Shown here piece by piece: positions 22,312 through 30,470 of a DNA stretch of 42,472 bases (the first letter of the stretch is position 1; every line of letters begins with the position of its first letter). The translations under genes and the position numbers were made by a program. Source of the stretch: JBHHXR01 sp046757205 (lineage in GTDB: Bacteria > Pseudomonadota > Alphaproteobacteria > Rhodobacterales > Rhodobacteraceae); NCBI GenBank assembly GCA_046757205.1, contig JBHHXR010000002.1, forward strand, positions 1 to 42,472. Direction: 5' to 3'. The notes beneath the pieces were generated by a model. It was not told the origin of the DNA, made no database searches, and saw only the letters and a program-made list of their open reading frames with translations.

Positions 22312-22806
22312 ATGACGATCCCGACAGCGTTCTGGTTCCTGCTGCTCGCCACGCCGTTCTGTCTCTGGGCGTCGTGGAGCGACCTGAAATTCATGCGCAT
22401 TCCGAACCGCATTTCCATCTGGATGCTGGCCGCATTCATCATTCTCGGCCTCATATTGTTGCCGGTCGACCAGCTCGGAATTCGGCTGCTCGTCGGATTC
22501 TGCGTCCTGGTTGGCGGATTCGTGCTGAACCAACTCGGTGTCTTTGGCGGCGGCGACGCCAAATTCGCCGCGGCGATGGCGCCGTTCATTTCGCCCAACC
22601 TGCCGCACACCTCGCTGTTCCTGCAAATTCTCGCGGCCACGCTGATCGCCGCGCTGGTCACCCACAGGCTGTTCTACCTGTTCCGCAAGAGACTGCCGGC
22701 CGGCCGGGACTGGGTATCGTGGTCCGCCGGGCGGAAATTTCCCATGGGGCTCGGCCTGGCCGGGGCGCTGCTTTTTTATCTCGGAACCGTGACCGCGCTC
22801 ACCTGA
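22312..22806 (+). CDS. cpaA: prepilin peptidase CpaA (TadV)
   Basis: Aspartic membrane peptidase of the A24 family, 164 residues, that removes the leader from Flp prepilins. Catalytic aspartates are visible as Asp24 in SDLKFMRIPN and Asp82 in GGGDAKFAAA, the GxGD motif. About five membrane segments are present. It lacks the N-methyltransferase domain of PilD, as is normal for TadV. It ends the Tad gene run 5 bp after the TPR gene. Its 3' end overlaps the convergent membrane-protein gene by 8 bp. Confidence 0.92.
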   Translation: MTIPTAFWFLLLATPFCLWASWSDLKFMRIPNRISIWMLAAFIILGLILLPVDQLGIRLLVGFCVLVGGFVLNQLGVFGGGDAKFAAAMAPFISPNLPHTSLFLQILAATLIAALVTHRLFYLFRKRLPAGRDWVSWSAGRKFPMGLGLAGALLFYLGTVTALT

Positions 22807-24433
22807 GGCGGCGAAAAAGGATGTAGTGCGGCGTGCGGCGGATTTCCCGCAGGTTCCAGCCATCCTTCTCGACAATAGACAGGACCACCCGCCGCGCCTT
22901 CGGCGATACCGGGCACAGCGGCACCAGCAGGTGATCGGCCTGCGCGAAGCCGGGCCGCCCGCCGTAGTACCAAGGCGCGCCGCCGTCGAGCCGCGCCACC
23001 GCCGAGAACATCCACAGATTGTTGAGGATGTCGGCGGTCAGGAGGTGCGCGCCGCGCATCTCCGGGATACCGGACAATTCGTTGCCCACGTGGCGCAGGA
23101 CACCGACAAGCGCGCTGTACGCCTCGCAGTTCTCCAGCGTCTCGCCGGCGACGCGGACCGGTCCCTCCTGCGCCGCCTCGTCTTCCTCGCCGGGCGGCAG
23201 TTCCGGGGTGTCGATGGGTGGCAGGTCGATCTGCCCGACCGGCTTGAAACTTCGCTTGGCCTCGATGAAGACATCGGCGAAACGGGGGCCCGGAACGGCC
23301 TGAAGATAGCCGCCGCGGTCGAGAAAGACGCCGCGCAGAGAACTGAAGCCGATATTGAGGATCGATGGCGCCGTCAGCGTTCCGGCGATCAACGCGATCG
23401 ACAGTATGAACGGCCGCGCGTCGCGGCCGCGGAACCGCGCCTGCCCCGGCCCCGGGCACAGGCAGAGCAACGCGAACAGCAGGATCATCAGCCATTGCGG
23501 ATCGTTTCCCCAGTTCTGATAGGTGATGAAGAAGAACCCCGGCGCCAGCAGCAGCAGCAACAGACCCGGCTTCGGCCGTCCGCCGAGCCGGAGCGCCACG
23601 ATCGCCGCCATCAGCGCCGCCGTGGCCGGAAGATTGGCCGGGCCGGCCACGATATCGGCGAATTCCAACCCCGGCTTCGGGCGCGTGCCGGAACCCGCGA
23701 CGAACAGAAGATCGCCCAGATACCGGCCCCAGAACCAGAGATCCCCCACGAGCAGCGTGACAAGGACCGCCGCGACAAGCGCCGCGACCACCGCGGCGCC
23801 CAACGCCCTCCAGGCCCGGTTCATCACGAAAAAAACCAGAACCGCCGGAGCCAATGACACGAAATAGGTCATTTTCAGCAGTCCCAGCGACGCCATGCCG
23901 AGGCCGATCAGGATGCCGTCGCCGCTGCTGTCCGCCGTCCCTTCCCTGCGGGGCAGCAGAACAGCCAGCACGACCAGCGTCGCGATCGCCCAGCCCCACC
24001 GGTTGTAGTACATCGAGACCGAGAGCGTCGCCTGATCGCCGCCGAATACCAGCGCCGTGGTCAGCAGGATCATCCAGAGGCCGAAAACCGGGCGCATCCA
24101 CGGCGCCATCCTGCTTTGTCCGATGTGCCAGATACCGGGCAAGAGGCACGCGGCAACGAGAAGGTAGGCGGCAAGGACGCTTTGCCCGGGCGGCAGCCCG
24201 GCGGCCTGCATCGCGGCAATGGGGCCGAAGGCGAACAGGCCCAGCGGCGTCATGAAGTCGACATGCGGCCATTGCCCGCCGGCGATCCGGTCCGCCGCCT
24301 CCAGCGTATGCAGAAGATCGCCCTCGTGGCCATTGACGTAAAGCCCGCCCGGGATCATCAGCAAAATGCCCTGAACGGCCAGGATTCCCGGCAGCAAAAC
24401 CGCGAAACCCTGTCTTCCGGTGCCGAATTTCAT
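22799..24433 (-). CDS. GT-C-like multi-pass membrane protein, function unknown
   Basis: Membrane protein of 544 residues with about ten hydrophobic segments in the first 370 residues and a soluble C-terminal domain of about 170. The early loop has NGHEGD at 34-39 and GGQWPHVDFMTPLG soon after, reminiscent of the acidic first loop of polyprenyl-dependent (GT-C) glycosyltransferases. I cannot name the family with confidence. The soluble part includes an acidic stretch (LPPGEEDEAAQEG). It is convergent with cpaA and divergent from the AAA ATPase. A role in glycosylating a surface structure is possible given the neighbouring pilus locus, but that is inference. Confidence 0.75.
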   Translation of the reverse strand: MKFGTGRQGFAVLLPGILAVQGILLMIPGGLYVNGHEGDLLHTLEAADRIAGGQWPHVDFMTPLGLFAFGPIAAMQAAGLPPGQSVLAAYLLVAACLLPGIWHIGQSRMAPWMRPVFGLWMILLTTALVFGGDQATLSVSMYYNRWGWAIATLVVLAVLLPRREGTADSSGDGILIGLGMASLGLLKMTYFVSLAPAVLVFFVMNRAWRALGAAVVAALVAAVLVTLLVGDLWFWGRYLGDLLFVAGSGTRPKPGLEFADIVAGPANLPATAALMAAIVALRLGGRPKPGLLLLLLAPGFFFITYQNWGNDPQWLMILLFALLCLCPGPGQARFRGRDARPFILSIALIAGTLTAPSILNIGFSSLRGVFLDRGGYLQAVPGPRFADVFIEAKRSFKPVGQIDLPPIDTPELPPGEEDEAAQEGPVRVAGETLENCEAYSALVGVLRHVGNELSGIPEMRGAHLLTADILNNLWMFSAVARLDGGAPWYYGGRPGFAQADHLLVPLCPVSPKARRVVLSIVEKDGWNLREIRRTPHYILFRRLR

Positions 24434-24454
24434 CCTGCCCTCGTTTGCCTCATT

Positions 24455-24481
24455 CCGGTTTTTTACGGTTCTTATAACCGG
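24455..24481. promoter_or_regulatory. inverted repeat between divergent genes
   Basis: CCGGTT (24455-24460) and AACCGG (24476-24481) flank a T-rich 15-bp centre in the 150-bp gap between the GT-C-like and AAA ATPase genes. It could be a shared operator for the divergent promoters. No regulator is assigned. Confidence 0.3.
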
Positions 24482-24583
24482 ATCATGACCAAAAAATGCC
24501 TTTTTTCTGCTCTATTCAAAATCTGATACCGGCCGGAATCCGGGCCGGAACGGCTAACCCCCTGGCTGAGGAGCTTTCCCTCG

Positions 24584-25882
24584 ATGAAAGACCACGACCA
24601 CGACGGTATTGCGCCGCCAGCGCCGCTGCATCTCGAAGAGACCGGTCTCGACACGGTTCTTCAGCGGGACATCCTGATCAAGACCATGTTCCGGCGCAAC
24701 CTGACCGGTGTGACGGACATTTCCGAAGCACTCTGCGTCGGCGTGCCCATCGCGCAGGAACTCATAGAGATCGGCCGCACCGAAAGCCTGATCGAGACAC
24801 TGGGCACGCGCGGCGCGCTGCCGACCGCGCAGATGCGCTATCAACTGACCGAAAGCGGACGCGCGCGCGCGCTGGAATCGCTGGCCCAGTCGGAATATTA
24901 CGGCGCCCTTCCGGTGCCGCTGAAGGATTACTGGAAGCAGACGGCGAAGCAGGCCATCGGCGATGCCGTCATCACCCAGGAGCGGCTCGAGGCTTCGTTG
25001 TCGCATCTGGTGCTGCCCGAGGGCATGCTCGACCAGATTGGCCCGGCGGTCAATTCGGGCCGTTCGGTCCTGCTCTACGGGCCACCGGGCAACGGCAAAT
25101 CGTCTATTTCCAACGGCATCCGCGATGCACTTGGCGACAACATCTACGTTCCGCGATTCCTGGAATACGCGGGGCAGGTGATCTCGGTTTACGATCCCAT
25201 CGTGCACACGCTGGCCGACGAAGCCCAGGAGGATCCGAATTCGCTGCGCCGCACCGGAAGCGGTTACGACCGCCGCTATGTGCTTTGCCGCCGCCCCTCG
25301 GTCATGACCGGTGGCGAACTCACGCTTTCCATGCTGGATCTGAACTACAACCCGGTTGCGCGCACCTACCAGGCACCCCTGCAACTGAAGGCCACCGGCG
25401 GCGTCTTCATCGTCGACGACCTTGGCCGGCAGAGCGAGCCGCCGCAGGCGCTGATCAACCGCTGGATCGTGCCGATGGAGCAGAGCTTCGACATCCTGTC
25501 GCTGCAATCGGGCCAGAAATTCATGGTGCCGTTCGACACGCTGGTGATTTTCTCGACGAACTTCCAGCCCACGGAAATGTTCGACGGTGCGGCGCTGCGG
25601 CGGATCTACTACAAGATCAAGGTCGCCAATCCGATCCGCGACGACTTCATCAAGGTGTTCGTGAAAACCTCGCGCGCCTACAACATCAAGCCCGAGGAGG
25701 CCGTGCTCGCGCATCTTCTGAAGAACCGATACCCCGAGGTCGGCAACGTCTACGCGTCGTATCATGCACCGTTCCTGATCGACCAGATGCTGTCGATCAT
25801 CGACTACGAGGGGCGCGAGCGGAAGATGACCGTGGAACTGGCGGAGCGGGCCTGGGAAAACCTGTTCGTCGACGAAACCTGA
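24584..25882 (+). CDS. AAA-type ATPase, function unknown
   Basis: Cytoplasmic ATPase of 432 residues. The N-terminal 150 residues include a possible winged or helical sensor part (ISEALCVGVPIAQELIEIG, MRYQLTESGRARALE). Walker A is GPPGNGKS at 166-173, and the Walker B strand GVFIVDDLG is near 273-281. A sensor Asn follows in FSTNFQP. The layout resembles MoxR-like or chaperone ATPases, without an obvious protease or von Willebrand partner. I recall similar genes beside Tad loci in related genomes, but cannot confirm that here. The ATG at 24584 follows GAGGAG at 24568-24573. Confidence 0.8.
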   Translation: MKDHDHDGIAPPAPLHLEETGLDTVLQRDILIKTMFRRNLTGVTDISEALCVGVPIAQELIEIGRTESLIETLGTRGALPTAQMRYQLTESGRARALESLAQSEYYGALPVPLKDYWKQTAKQAIGDAVITQERLEASLSHLVLPEGMLDQIGPAVNSGRSVLLYGPPGNGKSSISNGIRDALGDNIYVPRFLEYAGQVISVYDPIVHTLADEAQEDPNSLRRTGSGYDRRYVLCRRPSVMTGGELTLSMLDLNYNPVARTYQAPLQLKATGGVFIVDDLGRQSEPPQALINRWIVPMEQSFDILSLQSGQKFMVPFDTLVIFSTNFQPTEMFDGAALRRIYYKIKVANPIRDDFIKVFVKTSRAYNIKPEEAVLAHLLKNRYPEVGNVYASYHAPFLIDQMLSIIDYEGRERKMTVELAERAWENLFVDET

Positions 25883-25960
25883 CCGGAATTCCGCCCGGAC
25901 CGGGGGTTTTCCGGCTCGGCGCACTGGCGAAGCCCCGAATCGGCGCTATGCTGGCGGGCC

Positions 25961-28381
25961 ATGTCCCTGCCGCCTCAGTTTTCCGCCTGGTTTGCCGGAC
26001 GCGGGTGGAGCCTGCATCCGCACCAGCGCGCGCTGCTTGAGGACCGGAGCGCGGCATCGACGCTTCTGGTGGCGCCGACCGGCGGGGGCAAGACGCTGGC
26101 CGGCTTCCTGCCCAGCCTGGTCGATCTGGCCGCCGATCCGGCGGCCGGCCTGCACACGCTCTATGTTTCGCCACTGAAGGCGCTGGCAGCCGATATCCGG
26201 CGCAACCTGATGGGCCCGGTCGAGGAACTCGGCCTGCCGATCCGGGTCGAGGACCGGACCGGCGACACGGCGTACGCGCAGCGGCAGCGGCAGCGCATCG
26301 ACCCGCCGCAGATCCTGCTCACCACGCCTGAATCGCTTGCGCTGCTGCTGTCTTATGAAGAAGCGCCGAAGACGTTCCGCAACCTGAAGCGCATCATCGT
26401 CGACGAAATCCATGCGCTGGCGGAAAACAAGCGCGGCGCGCAGCTCGTGCTCTGCCTGTCCCGCCTGGCCACGCTGGCGCCCGGGGCACGACGCGTCGGG
26501 CTGTCCGCCACCATCGAAGACCCGGCGGCCATGGCCGATTATCTGGCCGCCGAACCCGGCGCGCACCGGATCGTCATGGCCGACCCCGGCCCCGATCCCG
26601 ATATCTCCCTGCTGGAAACCGAGGAGCCGCCGCCGTGGGCCGGCGCCGGCGGCCGGTACGCCGCACCGGCGATCATGGCCGAGATCGAACGGGCAGGCAC
26701 GACGCTGGTTTTCATCAACACGCGCGCCCAGGCGGAGCTGTTCTTTCAGGCGCTGTGGGCGGCAAACACGAGTGACCTGCCGATCGGCCTGCACCACGGC
26801 TCGCTCTCCCGGGAGGCGCGTCTGCGCATCGAGGCGGCCATGGCCGCCGGGGATTTGCGGGCGGTGATCTGCACGTCCTCGCTCGATCTCGGGATCGACT
26901 GGGGCGATGTCGATCTGGTTGTGCAGGTCGGCGCGCCGAAGAACATCAAGCGGCTGGTTCAGCGTATCGGGCGCTCCAATCACCGCTACGACGCTCCGTC
27001 GCGGGCGCTTCTGGTTCCTGCCAACCGGTTCGAGGTTCTGGAATGCCGCGCCGCGTTGGAGGCGGTGCGGGCGCGCGATCTCGACGGCGATCTGATGATG
27101 TCCGGCCCGCTCGATGTCTTGTGCCAGCATATCCTGCTGATGGCCTGTTCGGCGCCTGTCGAGGCCGATCGCCTGTACGGTGAAATCCGCTCCGCCGCGC
27201 CGTACCGCGATGTTTCGCGGGCGGATTTCGACGATTGCCTGCAGTTCTGCGCCAGCGGCGGTTACGCCCTGCGCGCCTACGACCGCTGGCAGCGGCTGGC
27301 GCGGCGTCCCGACGGGAACTGGCATCTGCGCGACCCGCGCGCGGCGCGGCAAATCCGCATGAACGCGGGCACCATCGTGGATTCCGAGACCATGGCGGTG
27401 CGGCTGCGGAACCGGCGCGGCGGGACACCGCTGGGCGAGGTGGAGGAAGGCTTTGCCGCGTCGCTGGTCGCCGGCGACACGTTCCTGATCGGCGGCCAGA
27501 CGGTGCGCTACGAGGGCATGCGCGAGATGACCGTGGAGGTCACGAAACAGCCGTCGAAATCACCGAAGATCGCCGTTTTTTCGGGGGTCAAGATGGCGAC
27601 TTCGGTGGAGTTGTCCAACCGGGTGATGGCGATGCTCTCGGACCGCGCGCGGTGGCGGTCGCTGCCGGCGCATACCCGTTCATGGCTTGAGTTGCAGGAC
27701 GGCATATCGCGGCTTCCCGGCCGCCAGACCCTGCTGGCCGAAACCTTTCGCCGGGCCGACAGGGAATTTCTCTGCCTCTACGCCTTCGCCGGGCGCAACG
27801 CCAACCAGACGCTGGGCCTGTTGCTGACGCGGCGCATGGAAGAGGCGGGGCTGGAGCCGCTGGGCTTCGTGGCGACCGACTATGCCGTCCTTGTGTGGGG
27901 CCTGGCGCGCGTCACCGACCTTGTACCGCTGGTCTCTCCGGATGGCCTGCGCGACGGGCTGGAGAACTGGCTGGCGGAAAACTCGGTGATGAAGCGCACC
28001 TTCCGCGGCGCCGCCGTGATTGCCGGGCTCATCGAGCGCAACCATCCGGGCCGGCGCAAGACCGGCAGGCAGGCGACGTTTTCCTCCGACATCCTCTACG
28101 ACACGCTGCGCAAGTACGACCCGCAGCACCTGATGCTGCGCATCACGCGGACCGAAGCCATGCGCGGGCTGGTCGATTTCGACCGCATAGAGGAAATGCT
28201 GCGCCGCGCCGCCGGGCGGGTGGAGCTTTTCCGCGCTCCGCACGTGACACCACTGGCGGCGCCGCTGCTGCTGGAACTTGGCAAGGTGCCGATCTTCGGC
28301 TCCGGAACCGAAAACGCCCTGGCCCAGGAGGCGGAGCGGATGATGCGCGAGGCCGGGCTCGCACAACCAGCGGACGGCTGA
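25961..28381 (+). CDS. ligase-associated DEXH-box helicase (Lhr type)
   Basis: Superfamily 2 helicase of 806 residues, the size of the ligase-associated DEXH helicases. Motif I is APTGGGKT at 38-45 and motif II DEIH at 148-151. Motif III is in VGLSATIEDP, and the C-terminal RecA half has TSSLDLGIDWGDVDLV and QRIGRSNHR. A winged-helix and Lhr-specific domain fill the last 350 residues. Such helicases are predicted to work in DNA repair with a phosphoesterase (PdeM), an ATP-dependent ligase and an exonuclease. PdeM is next door; the other two are not in this window. Confidence 0.92.
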   Translation: MSLPPQFSAWFAGRGWSLHPHQRALLEDRSAASTLLVAPTGGGKTLAGFLPSLVDLAADPAAGLHTLYVSPLKALAADIRRNLMGPVEELGLPIRVEDRTGDTAYAQRQRQRIDPPQILLTTPESLALLLSYEEAPKTFRNLKRIIVDEIHALAENKRGAQLVLCLSRLATLAPGARRVGLSATIEDPAAMADYLAAEPGAHRIVMADPGPDPDISLLETEEPPPWAGAGGRYAAPAIMAEIERAGTTLVFINTRAQAELFFQALWAANTSDLPIGLHHGSLSREARLRIEAAMAAGDLRAVICTSSLDLGIDWGDVDLVVQVGAPKNIKRLVQRIGRSNHRYDAPSRALLVPANRFEVLECRAALEAVRARDLDGDLMMSGPLDVLCQHILLMACSAPVEADRLYGEIRSAAPYRDVSRADFDDCLQFCASGGYALRAYDRWQRLARRPDGNWHLRDPRAARQIRMNAGTIVDSETMAVRLRNRRGGTPLGEVEEGFAASLVAGDTFLIGGQTVRYEGMREMTVEVTKQPSKSPKIAVFSGVKMATSVELSNRVMAMLSDRARWRSLPAHTRSWLELQDGISRLPGRQTLLAETFRRADREFLCLYAFAGRNANQTLGLLLTRRMEEAGLEPLGFVATDYAVLVWGLARVTDLVPLVSPDGLRDGLENWLAENSVMKRTFRGAAVIAGLIERNHPGRRKTGRQATFSSDILYDTLRKYDPQHLMLRITRTEAMRGLVDFDRIEEMLRRAAGRVELFRAPHVTPLAAPLLLELGKVPIFGSGTENALAQEAERMMREAGLAQPADG

Positions 28382-28426
28382 GCGAAATGGCTTGCGCCCG
28401 GCGTGATGTTCGCGTTTTGTATCGTC

Positions 28427-29098
28427 ATGCGCGGGTATGAGTTCAGCTTTTGCGGCGTCCGCCTGGCGGCACTTCCTTCCGGTGCGTTGTGGTGGCCGGG
28501 CGAGCGGCTGCTCTGCGTCTCGGACCTGCATCTCGGCAAGTCGGAGCGCCTGGCGCGGCGCGGCGGAATACTTCTGCCACCCTACGACACACGGGAAACG
28601 CTGAAGCGGCTCAAACGCGATGTCGAGGCCTGCGCGCCCGGGATCGTCGTTTGTCTGGGCGACAATTTCGACGATCAGGCGGCCGCGGCGGCTTTGCCGG
28701 ATGACGAAAAGGGCGCATTGCGGGCCATCATGGAGGGCCGCCGGTGGGTCTGGCTGGCGGGCAATCACGACCCCGGCGCCGCACCGCTGGCCGGACAGCA
28801 CGCGGCGGAGTTCCCGGTGAACGGCCTGACATTTCGCCACATCGCCCGCAACGAGCGCCAAACCGGCGAGGTGTCGGGGCATTTTCATCCCAAGGTTCGC
28901 GTACCGACGCGCGCGCGGGCGCTTTCGCGGCCGTGTTTTCTGCTTGACCGCGAACGCCTGATCCTGCCCGCCTATGGCACCTATACCGGCGGGCTGTGGG
29001 CCGATAACGCCGCGCTGCGGCGCCTGGTCGATGCGTCGGGCATCGCCATACTTACCGGCAGGCAGGCGCTGGCGGTGCCGTTGTCGCGCTGCGCATGA
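28427..29098 (+). CDS. pdeM: ligase-associated DNA damage response endonuclease PdeM
   Basis: Calcineurin-like metallophosphoesterase of 223 residues. The metal-binding motifs are SDLHLGKSERLARRGG (Asp33, His35), GDNFDD at 78-83, GNHD at 112-115 and SGHFHP further on. The length and the SERLARRGG segment match PdeM, the nuclease partner of Lhr-type helicases. The ATG at 28427 was chosen over an ATG at 28403 because the family begins near YEFSFCGVRL. Its stop overlaps the thioesterase start in ATGA. Confidence 0.9.
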   Translation: MRGYEFSFCGVRLAALPSGALWWPGERLLCVSDLHLGKSERLARRGGILLPPYDTRETLKRLKRDVEACAPGIVVCLGDNFDDQAAAAALPDDEKGALRAIMEGRRWVWLAGNHDPGAAPLAGQHAAEFPVNGLTFRHIARNERQTGEVSGHFHPKVRVPTRARALSRPCFLLDRERLILPAYGTYTGGLWADNAALRRLVDASGIAILTGRQALAVPLSRCA

Positions 29099-29535
29099 CC
29101 ATGGCGCCGGAAAACCCGGATTTCGACGCCGACGTGCGGCGCGCCTTTGGCCGGCAGGGCATGATGCGGACACTGGGTGCGGAGATCGTCGCCCTCGAAC
29201 CCGGCCGCTGCACCATCGCCGCGCCGGTCCGCGACGCGACCTCGCAGCAGCACGGGTTCGCCCATGCCGGGCTTGGCTGGACGATCGGCGATTCGGCGGC
29301 CGGCTTCGCGGCGATGAGCCTGATGGCGCCCAGCGAGGGGGTTCTGACCGTCGAGATGAAGATCAACCTGCTTGCCCCGGCCGCGGGCGACAGGCTGGTC
29401 GCCGAGGGGCGGGTTATCCGGCGCGGCCGCCGGCTGCTGGTGGTGCAAAGCGAGGTCTTTGGCGAAGATGGTTCAACACGAAACCATATAGCCACGATGC
29501 TTGGCACGATGAGCCGCGCAGGCAGGAAATCCTAG
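29095..29535 (+). CDS. PaaI-type hotdog thioesterase
   Basis: Acyl-CoA thioesterase-like protein of 146 residues. The core motif QHGFAHAGLGWTIGDSAAG fits the HGG...D motif of PaaI hotdog enzymes, with the catalytic acidic residue in the DSAAG helix. VLTVEMKINLLAPAAG is the central strand. It begins inside the pdeM stop codon, so it is translated with the repair genes, although a metabolic role seems more natural. Its TAG stop shares CTAG with the convergent folD stop. Confidence 0.85.
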   Translation: MTMAPENPDFDADVRRAFGRQGMMRTLGAEIVALEPGRCTIAAPVRDATSQQHGFAHAGLGWTIGDSAAGFAAMSLMAPSEGVLTVEMKINLLAPAAGDRLVAEGRVIRRGRRLLVVQSEVFGEDGSTRNHIATMLGTMSRAGRKS

Positions 29536-30434
29536 GCGGTAAGGCCATCCGGTTCCGGCAATCCGCTGGCGCGGCAACACGCGGTCACGGTATTTGCCAG
29601 CAGGCAGGCGATCGTCATCGGTCCGACGCCGCCCGGGACCGGCGTTATCGCACCGGCGACTTCCAGGGCGCTGGCGAAAAGCACGTCGCCGACGAGGCGG
29701 GTCTTGCCCTCGCCCTTCTCCGGCGCCGGGATGCGGTTGATACCGACGTCGATCACCGTGGCGCCCGGCTTGATCCAGTCGCCGGTGATCATCTGCGGCC
29801 GCCCGACGGCGGCAACGAGGATATCGGCGCGGCGGCAGACATCCTGGATGTTGCGGGTGCGCGAATGCGCCACCGTCACCGTGCAACTGTCGCGCACCAG
29901 CAGGGCGGCCATCGGCTTGCCGACGATATTGGAGCGCCCGACGACGACCGCATCCATGCCCGACAGGCTGCCATGCCGGTCGCGCAGCAGCATCAAACAG
30001 CCGAGCGGCGTGCAGGGCACCATGCTCTTCTGGCCGGTCGCCAGAAGGCCGACATTGGAGATGTGGAAGCCGTCGACATCCTTTTCCGGGGCGATGGAAT
30101 TGATTACCAGCGCCTCGTCCATGTGCTCGGGCAGGGGCAGCTGCACGAGAATGCCGTGAATTGCGGGGTCCGCGTTCAATTGTTCGATTAGTGCAAGTAA
30201 TTCCGCCTCTGGCGTCTCTCTCGGCAATTTATGTTCGATTGATGCCATGCCGACCTCAACCGTCTGCTTGCCCTTGTTGCGTACATAGACCTGGCTTGCC
30301 GGGTCTTCGCCGACCAGAACCACGGCCAGGCCGGGGGTAATGCCGTGATCCTCCTTCAGCCGCGAAACATGCACCGAGACCTCGGCGCGAACCTTGCCCG
30401 CAAATCCCTTGCCGTCGATTATGTCAGCGCTCAT
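29532..30434 (-). CDS. folD: bifunctional methylene-THF dehydrogenase/cyclohydrolase FolD
   Basis: One-carbon enzyme of 300 residues that oxidises methylene-THF to methenyl-THF and hydrolyses it to 10-formyl-THF. The catalytic YVRNK (Tyr50 to Lys54) is present. VQLPLPEHMD and the PCTPLGCLMLL segment follow, and the nucleotide-binding VVGRSNIVGKPMAALL is clear. It lies 36 bp after fhs on the same strand, so the two probably form one unit supplying 10-formyl-THF from formate or serine carbon. Confidence 0.96.
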   Translation of the reverse strand: MSADIIDGKGFAGKVRAEVSVHVSRLKEDHGITPGLAVVLVGEDPASQVYVRNKGKQTVEVGMASIEHKLPRETPEAELLALIEQLNADPAIHGILVQLPLPEHMDEALVINSIAPEKDVDGFHISNVGLLATGQKSMVPCTPLGCLMLLRDRHGSLSGMDAVVVGRSNIVGKPMAALLVRDSCTVTVAHSRTRNIQDVCRRADILVAAVGRPQMITGDWIKPGATVIDVGINRIPAPEKGEGKTRLVGDVLFASALEVAGAITPVPGGVGPMTIACLLANTVTACCRASGLPEPDGLTA

Positions 30435-30470
30435 ACGATATCCCCGGAAATTTGTTGACCATCAAACCGT

